This document shows positions 23,443 to 28,957 of a DNA stretch of 28,957 nucleotides, piece after piece (position 1 is the stretch's first letter; each line of letters starts with the position of its first letter). The DNA lies in the NCBI GenBank assembly GCA_002399565.1, contig DHDW01000037.1, positions 30,139 through 59,095 on the forward strand, read 5' to 3'. The position numbers and the translations under genes were made by a program. Under the pieces are notes generated by a model. The model had not been told where the DNA came from, made no database searches, and saw only the letters and a list, made by a program, of their open reading frames with translations. The stretch comes from Bacteroidales bacterium UBA4866. Its GTDB lineage: Bacteria > Bacteroidota > Bacteroidia > Bacteroidales > P3.

Positions 23443-23487
23443 GATTATTTATGTTTAAACTGTTATTATTCTTTTCAAAATGGAGTG

Positions 23488-23519
23488 CAAAATTCCGAAA
23501 ATTTATTTTAACTACCAAA
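23488..23519 (-). promoter_or_regulatory. Weak promoter candidate for rpmB
   Basis: The minus strand has TTTG (23519-23516), 20 bases, then GAATTTTG (23495-23488), one base off TAnnTTTG and with slightly long spacing. Confidence 0.35.
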
Positions 23520-23536
23520 TATTTCAAGAAAAATAT

Positions 23537-23544
23537 TAATTTTG
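23537..23544 (+). promoter_or_regulatory. Promoter -7 element TAATTTTG for the lipoprotein gene
   Basis: TAATTTTG matches TAnnTTTG and ends 33 bases before the ATG at 23578. Confidence 0.6.
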
Positions 23545-23577
23545 TCCTATCAAACAAAGCAAAACATATAAATTAAA

Positions 23578-24522
23578 ATGAAGATAAAACCAATACACTT
23601 AACACTCTTATCAATAGTTTTCTTTTTTTCATGCACTGAAGAAGATAGTATTAATAACTCCACTGGAACTTTTTCATCAAAGGATAGTTTTATTATTGAA
23701 CAAGGAGTTGCTTCTGCTGAAATGGCAATTTCAAATGTTGCTCACTTAATTCAATTAGCTCTTGATGAAGAAGATATGTTGAATAATAATAATTCAACAT
23801 ATCCAATTATAACAAAAGAAAAACAAGATCCCCTTCAATCAGGCGAGTATCCAATGAATCTTGTTATTGATTTTGGGACAGATACAATGGTGTGCTTTGA
23901 CCATAAATTGAGAAAAGGAAAGATTATTGCAACAGTTTCTTCAAACTGGAAGGACTCACTTTCTATTATTGATGCACAAACTGTGGACTATTATATGTCA
24001 ACTATTATTTTATCTGACACTCTTAACTTCAAAACTGAATGCAACTCGAACATGAAAATCACCATTAAAAATGAAGGATTAACAAATCGTTATGATAATA
24101 CGTATTATCCAACTCAAAGAATAACAATTGATTCAGCACAAATAGAAACCACTCTTGGAAATGTTCTTCTTTCAACAACAAGATATGTCTTTTACAAAGA
24201 AGGATTTACTACAAGTACATTTGAGGATGACAAAACACTCAATCTTCTATATAGCAATGGTGAAGCAGCAGACAAAAAAGGAAATAATTGGATTTTCTCA
24301 GCTAAGAACTCCGAATCAATAAATGAAGGCTTGCCTTATTTTGCCTTTAATCGTGGTTGCAATTGGCTAATTTCAGGAGATATTAAACTCAAAACAACAG
24401 ATGTAAAGACACAACTTGAGCGTACAAACATAATTAACTTTGGTAATTCAGACCAGACTTCTTGCGACAACTTAGCATCATACTCATATAATGGTCTAAG
24501 TATTGTTATTAGTCTTCCATAA
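23578..24522 (+). CDS. Lipoprotein of unknown function (314 aa)
   Basis: A lipoprotein signal peptide ends in SIVFFFSC, with cysteine 19 as the lipidated residue, followed by acidic TEEDS. In Bacteroidota acidic residues just after the cysteine can favour surface export, so a surface location is possible. The mature part has two repeated-looking beta-rich halves (VIDFGTDTMVCFDHKLRKGK and MKITIKNEGLTNRYDNTYYP). The first resembles a motif seen in uncharacterised Bacteroidota lipoproteins, but I cannot name a family. It is monocistronic, has its own promoter and converges on the M23 peptidase gene, with a short shared hairpin. No enzymatic motif is evident. Confidence 0.75.
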   Translation: MKIKPIHLTLLSIVFFFSCTEEDSINNSTGTFSSKDSFIIEQGVASAEMAISNVAHLIQLALDEEDMLNNNNSTYPIITKEKQDPLQSGEYPMNLVIDFGTDTMVCFDHKLRKGKIIATVSSNWKDSLSIIDAQTVDYYMSTIILSDTLNFKTECNSNMKITIKNEGLTNRYDNTYYPTQRITIDSAQIETTLGNVLLSTTRYVFYKEGFTTSTFEDDKTLNLLYSNGEAADKKGNNWIFSAKNSESINEGLPYFAFNRGCNWLISGDIKLKTTDVKTQLERTNIINFGNSDQTSCDNLASYSYNGLSIVISLP

Positions 24523-24524
24523 AT

Positions 24525-24549
24525 AAAATAACTAAAACAAAGTTATTTT
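24525..24549. terminator. Short bidirectional hairpin between lipoprotein and peptidase genes
   Basis: A 9-bp stem (AAAATAACT with AGTTATTTT) and a 7-base loop lie between convergent genes. It overlaps the stop codon of the minus-strand peptidase gene. Being AT-only apart from one C-G pair, it is weak. Confidence 0.5.
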
Positions 24550-26261
24550 AGAATTTTAAAACTTTTATCTCCAATATTACCAACTCTATCAGTTACAACA
24601 ACTCTTAAAGTATTATTAGGGCTATTTAATTCTTTCGAATCTATTGTATACGTTAATGTTGAACTTTTCCCATCATATTCCATCAAAATCCATTTATTAT
24701 TAAGATAACCTTTATAGGTTGTAATTCCTGATAAATTGTCCTTAATTCTAACCTTCAAAGTTGTTTGTTTTTTACTCAATTTCTTATTTGACTTAAAGTT
24801 AATGGGATTGATTTCTGGAGTAATAGTATCATAAGAAACTCCAAACTCTCCAAAAGAATTTACTTTTGTAACAATTTCATTTCCCTCTTGCTTCCCTCCT
24901 TTTGACACTGAATATCTCCCCTTCTTTTCAACAACAATTAACTTATTTTTAAGTTTAGGATTGTCTAATAATGTTTTTGGAATTTGTATTTTTAGCTCCA
25001 TATTGTTATGCAATGCCTCATTGGAAAGAATCTTATAGATTGGTTCTTTGCTCGATGAATCAATGACTTTTTCATAGGTAACAAAACAATCATCATAAAG
25101 AGAATTTTTAGGAACAAAAACTTTAATCCCTTCATCAATTATCTTATTTTCCTTTTCCCAATAAAATATATGAGTTGGTTTATCATCAATTATGTGATAA
25201 TTACTTGGAAATGTTGGTTGACTTTGCAGAAAGAAGGTTAATGTCTTTAGATTGGATTGGAAGTCTTTAATAATGTATTCTATTTTCTTAGTTTCATATA
25301 CCTCAAACTCCAATATCCCATTATTACTATATGTTATAAAATTGGGAAATTGATTATTGGGAAGTTTTTTTGTAAAAAGGAATCTTTGTCCTGTTTTGGA
25401 ATATAGTTCATAGTCAATACAAGCATTGATATATTTGGAATTAGAAAAAGAAAATTCATCAATCTGAAAATCCCAAAAAGCTTTATCATTTACCTTTACA
25501 CGATATATATATGCACCATTTTTAGAACTTAAATCATTTTCCTGATCAAAAGCTTTTATCCCTAATGAAATTTTATTAGTAACTCTAATTGTGTCGAAGT
25601 CTCTAATGTTATCAAAGATTTGCTTCTCTCTCATTCCCTCAATTCTAGAATATTCTCCTTCTGGAGAAATTAAAATAGAGGATATATAAGGAGCAGTTGT
25701 ATCTGCAACTTCTAATCCAAAGTACAAAGGATTAATTATATTTTCGGTTTTAGTATCTCTTATTTCATAATGTAAGTGAGGTCCTGAGCTTGAACCTGAA
25801 TTTCCAGCATATGCTATCAACTCTCCTTTTTCAATCCGAAGCTTCCCTTTTGGTATGTTAATATCAAACTCGTAGGTTTGTTTTTCGTATTGATAATTCC
25901 TTACATATTTCTCAATCTTATAGGAGAACTTCTGAAGGTGCATATAAACTGTTGTATATCCATTTGTATGTTGAATATAGAGATTTTTTCCTCCTCCATA
26001 AGCTTGAATCTTTATTCTCGATACTTCTCCATCAAAAGGAGAATAGACTTTTTCTCCTTCTTCCCCTCCAATCTTTATATCTATTCCTGAATGGAAATGA
26101 TTTGGTCTTAACTCACCAAAACTTCCAGAAAGAGTTATTGGCATCTTTACTGGAGAGGAAAAACTATACTTAGGATAAGATTTGTTTTGAGATATTGCTA
26201 CTTGGCTTATAAATATAAAGACTAAAAAGATAAATAGTATTTGAAATTGTGTTAAGTTCAT
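24543..26261 (-). CDS. M23-family (LytM-type) metallopeptidase, exported (572 aa)
   Basis: The signal peptide spans about residues 1-25 (IFLVFIFISQVAISQ). The LytM/M23 domain (about 40-180) keeps the zinc and catalytic residues: H57 and D61 (HFHSGID), H108 (VYMHL) and H162-x-H164 (GPHLHYEI). An active peptidoglycan endopeptidase in the periplasm is therefore expected. A long C-terminal part (about 190-572) looks like beta-sandwich domains, ending in an Ig-like region (DNLSGITTYKGYLNNKWI, TDRVGNIGDKSF). Such proteins are common in Bacteroidota. Its start lies 18 bases after the stop of the alpha/beta hydrolase gene, and an AAGGAGG lies in that gap, so the two are an operon with probably coupled translation. 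Confidence 0.9.
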   Translation of the reverse strand: MNLTQFQILFIFLVFIFISQVAISQNKSYPKYSFSSPVKMPITLSGSFGELRPNHFHSGIDIKIGGEEGEKVYSPFDGEVSRIKIQAYGGGKNLYIQHTNGYTTVYMHLQKFSYKIEKYVRNYQYEKQTYEFDINIPKGKLRIEKGELIAYAGNSGSSSGPHLHYEIRDTKTENIINPLYFGLEVADTTAPYISSILISPEGEYSRIEGMREKQIFDNIRDFDTIRVTNKISLGIKAFDQENDLSSKNGAYIYRVKVNDKAFWDFQIDEFSFSNSKYINACIDYELYSKTGQRFLFTKKLPNNQFPNFITYSNNGILEFEVYETKKIEYIIKDFQSNLKTLTFFLQSQPTFPSNYHIIDDKPTHIFYWEKENKIIDEGIKVFVPKNSLYDDCFVTYEKVIDSSSKEPIYKILSNEALHNNMELKIQIPKTLLDNPKLKNKLIVVEKKGRYSVSKGGKQEGNEIVTKVNSFGEFGVSYDTITPEINPINFKSNKKLSKKQTTLKVRIKDNLSGITTYKGYLNNKWILMEYDGKSSTLTYTIDSKELNSPNNTLRVVVTDRVGNIGDKSFKILK

Positions 26262-26272
26262 TTTGTGGATTT

Positions 26273-26279
26273 CCTCCTT
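26273..26279 (-). promoter_or_regulatory. Shine-Dalgarno AAGGAGG before the M23 peptidase gene
   Basis: The minus strand reads AAGGAGG immediately after the hydrolase stop codon, 11 bases before the ATG at 26261. The spacing is slightly long but usable. Confidence 0.6.
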
Positions 26280-27086
26280 TTAGATATAACATAAATGAAC
26301 AAAAGATAATAATCTTTGTTGAACTTTCTTAGATTCTTCAATATGTACCATATGACCAACATCATCCAACATCATAACTTCTGAATGATATGGCATCATT
26401 GCCTGTGCAAATATATTTTCCATAACTATTCTTGAGTCTTTTTTGCCTGCAATAAAAAGAACAGGAAACTTAGATTCCGCCAAAACATCGAGCCTTGAAG
26501 GTCTTTGTAGCATTCCCATTTGAGAAGAAATGATACTTTCTGACTTCATCTGCATTGCCATATCTTGAATATCCTTTATTTCAGGATATAGCCTTTCTCT
26601 ATTTTCGCAATAGAAAAGCTCAGGAATAAAGCTTACAATAAATGCAGCACGACTATTTCTAATATATTCACATGTTTTAATTCTGTTTTCCTTTGCTTTA
26701 TCAGTGTCCATTAAAGCATGTGAATTAATCAAACAAAGTCCCTTAACATAGCTTGGATAAAGTTCACAAAGAGCCAAAGCAACATACCCTCCCATAGAAT
26801 GTCCAGCAATAACACAATTACTTACTCCAACATGATCCAACACTGCTTTAACCATATTTGCTTGAAGTTCCATTGTATGAATTTCTGTACTATCCCCTGT
26901 TTCTCCATGTCCCAAGAGATCTATAGCAATTACTCTAATCTCTTTCATGTATCTAAAAGCAAAATTAGCCCAAACATCCAAATTATTCATAAATCCATGC
27001 AAAAGCACTAAGGTTTCAGAGCCTTGACCTTCATCTTGGTAGTTAACAATTATGCTATCATTATAAAGAAGTGATTTGTGTTTCAT
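26280..27086 (-). CDS. Alpha/beta-fold hydrolase (268 aa)
   Basis: A cytosolic serine hydrolase with the alpha/beta fold and an intact triad: nucleophile S97 in GHSMGG, aspartate D217 in AGKKDSRI and H245 in DVGHMVH. The oxyanion region LLHGFMNN (28-35) and DLLGHGET (56-63) are also typical. No signal peptide is visible. The family covers esterases, thioesterases and C-C hydrolases, and the sequence does not fix the substrate. It is the first gene of an operon with the M23 peptidase and has its own promoter; a link between the two activities is not established. Confidence 0.9.
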   Translation of the reverse strand: MKHKSLLYNDSIIVNYQDEGQGSETLVLLHGFMNNLDVWANFAFRYMKEIRVIAIDLLGHGETGDSTEIHTMELQANMVKAVLDHVGVSNCVIAGHSMGGYVALALCELYPSYVKGLCLINSHALMDTDKAKENRIKTCEYIRNSRAAFIVSFIPELFYCENRERLYPEIKDIQDMAMQMKSESIISSQMGMLQRPSRLDVLAESKFPVLFIAGKKDSRIVMENIFAQAMMPYHSEVMMLDDVGHMVHIEESKKVQQRLLSFVHLCYI

Positions 27087-27113
27087 AGTAGTATTTTGTT
27101 TGATTTGATTCTA

Positions 27114-27121
27114 CAAAAATA
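27114..27121 (-). promoter_or_regulatory. Promoter -7 element TATTTTTG for the hydrolase-peptidase operon
   Basis: The minus strand reads TATTTTTG, 27 bases before the ATG at 27086, a match to TAnnTTTG. Confidence 0.55.
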
Positions 27122-27164
27122 AAAATTATTATTAATAATTCAGTAGTCCTTCTCCATTTTTTTG

Positions 27165-27172
27165 TAAGTTTG
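27165..27172 (+). promoter_or_regulatory. Promoter -7 element TAAGTTTG for murB
   Basis: TAAGTTTG matches TAnnTTTG and ends 22 bases before the ATG at 27195. It diverges from the hydrolase promoter about 45 bases away. Confidence 0.55.
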
Positions 27173-27194
27173 TACATTATTTTTTCAATTATTT

Positions 27195-28208
27195 ATGATA
27201 CATTCTAATTACAATATAAAGCATTTAAATAGTTTTGGACTTAACTGCACTGTAAATAAGCTAATAGAAATCAACAGAGAAGAAGACCTTAATTTAATTA
27301 AGTCTAATCCTGATTTCCTTTCAAAGAGAAACATTATTTTGGGATTGGGAAGCAACTCTGTTTTTGTGAATGATTATTTTAATGGAACAATTTTACTAAT
27401 CAAAAACAAAGGAATTAATATCATAGAAGAAGATAATGAAAGCATTATAATTGAAGCTTATTCGGGAGAAGACTGGAACGATTTGGTTAATTTTGCTTGC
27501 AATAACTCTTGGTGGGGAATAGAAAATTTGGCAGCAGTACCTTCAAGTGTTGGAGCTGCAATTGTACAGAATATTGGAGCCTATGGACAAGAAATTAAAG
27601 ATAGTTTTCTTTGCTGCACTACCTACAACCCCCAAACTAACCAGTGGAAGGAATATAATAATGAAGAGTGCAAATTTGATTATCGATACTCCATATTTAA
27701 ATACCAAACACAATTAGAAATCATTTGGAAAATTAGATTAAAGTTATCTAAAAAGCCCAAATTAAACACTTCTTATTCTGCAATAAAAGAAAAAATTGAG
27801 AGCGAAGCAATTGAAATAACTAATCCAAAACAAATGAGTCAATTGGTTACACAAATTCGCAACTCCAAACTTCCAAATCCTAAGGAATTACCAAACGCAG
27901 GCTCTTTTTTCAAAAATCCAGTTATAAGTCAAGAACATTTTAATTCCCTTAAAGAAAGATATCCACAAATACCCTCCTATCCATCTTCAAAAGGAATAAA
28001 AATTGCTGCTGGATGGCTAATTGAACAGGCAGGATGGAAAGGCAAAAGAACAGGAAATGTTGGCATGCATGAAAAACAAGCCTTAGTTATGGTCAATTAT
28101 GGAAATGCAATAGGAGAAGAAATTGTTAATTTAGCACAAGAAATTGAAGAATCAATAAAAAACATATTCAACATTAATTTAGAAAAAGAAGTACATATAA
28201 TATTATGA
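27195..28208 (+). CDS. murB: UDP-N-acetylenolpyruvoylglucosamine reductase (337 aa)
   Basis: Cytosolic FAD enzyme that reduces UDP-GlcNAc-enolpyruvate to UDP-MurNAc with NADPH, the second committed step of peptidoglycan synthesis. The N-terminal HLNSFGLN and the FAD-binding LGLGSNSVFVNDYFNGTIL (50-68) are typical. WGIENLAAVPSSVGAAIVQN (about 112-131) is the flavin-binding core. YRYSIFK is the type I variant of the substrate region, NAGSFFKNP carries the proton-donor serine, and a late glutamate near EKEVHIIL is expected to complete the site. Length fits the type I form found in Escherichia coli and Bacteroidota. It shares an ATGA overlap with the downstream gene, so the two are co-transcribed and probably translationally coupled. 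Confidence 0.96.
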   Translation: MIHSNYNIKHLNSFGLNCTVNKLIEINREEDLNLIKSNPDFLSKRNIILGLGSNSVFVNDYFNGTILLIKNKGINIIEEDNESIIIEAYSGEDWNDLVNFACNNSWWGIENLAAVPSSVGAAIVQNIGAYGQEIKDSFLCCTTYNPQTNQWKEYNNEECKFDYRYSIFKYQTQLEIIWKIRLKLSKKPKLNTSYSAIKEKIESEAIEITNPKQMSQLVTQIRNSKLPNPKELPNAGSFFKNPVISQEHFNSLKERYPQIPSYPSSKGIKIAAGWLIEQAGWKGKRTGNVGMHEKQALVMVNYGNAIGEEIVNLAQEIEESIKNIFNINLEKEVHIIL

Positions 28209-28837
28209 AAAAAATTACAGTAAATCAGTTTTGGGAGTGGTTTCAGACTAAGAGCGAATACCTAATGGACATAGACAACCTCCCACAAAAAGAAAAGGAT
28301 GAATTATTGGAAGAGTTTGACAGTGTTTTAGCAACCTATTCCGAAGGCATAAGCTACGAATTGGGAGAGCTGACCACCAATGGGAGAAAAATTATCTTCA
28401 CAGCAGAAGGCGATGAAGAGTATTTTGAAGATGTGATTGAACTTTGCACCAATATCCCAATATTAGATTTCTGGGACATAGTTGCATTTAAACAACCTCA
28501 AGGGGGGAAAGTAAGAATTAAATTTGAGGACTACACTCTTAACAGCAAAGACCTTTGGTTTATGCCATTAGAAAACCAGGAAAACGAATTAAATGAAAAG
28601 TTTGGACTAAAGATAGCCCTCAAAGACTGCAAAGAAGAAGACGAAGACCAATTGATTGCAGTTTATACTCTAATTGAAGCAATGATTGGAGAGTACGATT
28701 GCACCACATTATTAGAATATTTTGAATTATGTCCTTTACCTCAGAACCCAGAAGACGAAGGATTTATCTCCCTAACTCAATTACCGGAATTTATTGAATG
28801 GTTTTTGAATAACATTGAAGACTCTGAAGAAGAGTAA
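28205..28837 (+). CDS. Acidic protein of unknown function, coupled to murB (210 aa)
   Basis: I do not recognise a named family. It is soluble, strongly acidic (tail NNIEDSEEE) and without signal peptide or membrane helix. Conspicuous segments are an N-terminal FWEWFQ, LATYSEGISYELGEL (about 43-57), RKIIFTAEGDEEYFEDVIEL and IPILDFWDIVAFKQP (about 93-107). The first two thirds look like an alpha/beta domain. The start overlaps the murB stop by 4 bases (ATGA), so co-translation with murB is likely, but a role in cell-wall synthesis is only guilt by association. It could equally be a small regulatory or immunity-like protein. A terminator follows at 28893-28924. Confidence 0.75.
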   Translation: MKKITVNQFWEWFQTKSEYLMDIDNLPQKEKDELLEEFDSVLATYSEGISYELGELTTNGRKIIFTAEGDEEYFEDVIELCTNIPILDFWDIVAFKQPQGGKVRIKFEDYTLNSKDLWFMPLENQENELNEKFGLKIALKDCKEEDEDQLIAVYTLIEAMIGEYDCTTLLEYFELCPLPQNPEDEGFISLTQLPEFIEWFLNNIEDSEEE

Positions 28838-28892
28838 ACAATAAGAAATATAACAGAGGATTTCTCTATCCTTTTTTATCTAAATCATAAGT

Positions 28893-28924
28893 AATAGATA
28901 CCTTTTCTTAAGAAGGTATCTATT
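28893..28924 (+). terminator. Terminator of the murB operon
   Basis: A perfect 12-bp stem (AATAGATACCTT with AAGGTATCTATT) with an 8-base loop is followed by TTTATTTTAT. A smaller hairpin (AGGAT...ATCCTTTTTT) lies just upstream near 28858-28877 and may add to termination. Confidence 0.85.
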
Positions 28925-28957
28925 TTTATTTTATAACATTGTTGTCCGGTAAAAATC

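Noticed and set aside
28935..28957. Possible edge of an insertion sequence at the right end (GTTGTCCGGTAAAAATC)
   Set aside because: Only a short, unmatched fragment is visible; without a partner repeat or transposase there is no support.

Overview
The window looks like a piece of a chromosome from an AT-rich member of the Bacteroidota, most likely an anaerobic, uncultured Bacteroidales-type bacterium. The reasons are: a type IX secretion (T9SS) C-terminal sorting domain on a surface protein; large secreted proteins built from fibronectin III and choice-of-anchor-J modules; an HU-HIG type nucleoid protein; DUF4140/DUF4139 proteins; an rpsU-xerC-hpf gene order; and repeated promoters of the Bacteroidota form TAnnTTTG, several with a TTG or TTTG about 18 bases upstream. 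No plasmid, phage or CRISPR functions are visible.

Layout. 1-3463: the N-terminal 1154 residues of a giant secreted modular protein that runs off the left edge. 3596-4999: a bona fide ornithine carbamoyltransferase and a small membrane protein. 5000-5551: a gene-free stretch with a 155-bp palindromic repeat element, followed by an HU-HIG gene. 6043-10022: two paralogous DUF4139 secreted proteins with different inserts in the same place. 10181-11404: a DNRLRE-type secreted protein with a T9SS tail. 11481-12416: carbamate kinase, functionally paired with the carbamoyltransferase. 12559-14115: an O-antigen ligase/polymerase-like membrane protein. 14116-14568: a gene-free stretch with a second repeat element of the same architecture. 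14569-17604: a small outer-membrane beta-barrel protein and a LolC/E-type ABC permease, separated by an unrecognised minus-strand gene that looks inserted, because a 46-bp direct repeat flanks it. 17601-21050: a 1149-residue protein that I identify as PPi-dependent PEP carboxykinase. 21150-23442: minus-strand hpf, xerC, rpsU, a thioesterase and rpmB. 23578-28837: a lipoprotein, an M23 peptidase/alpha-beta hydrolase operon, and murB with an overlapping acidic protein of unknown function.

How genes may work together. Carbamoyltransferase plus carbamate kinase can turn citrulline and phosphate into ornithine, CO2, ammonia and ATP; arginine deiminase is not in the window. PPi-PEPCK would connect PEP and oxaloacetate without nucleotide use, which suits fermentation through a C4 branch. 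The hpf and rpsU genes are preceded by anti-Shine-Dalgarno-complementary sequences, which is notable in a phylum whose ribosomes normally hide the anti-SD.

The most unusual signals are: (a) two compact intergenic elements of 155 and 159 bp that share a design (terminal inverted repeats around 4-5 units spaced 21-22 bp) but not a sequence; (b) the 46-bp duplication bracketing the 15312-16157 gene, which places the permease promoter almost on its start codon; (c) the reciprocal carboxypeptidase-regulatory and TonB-plug-like inserts in the DUF4139 pair; and (d) the PPi-PEPCK. All assignments rest on reading the sequence; no database search was run.
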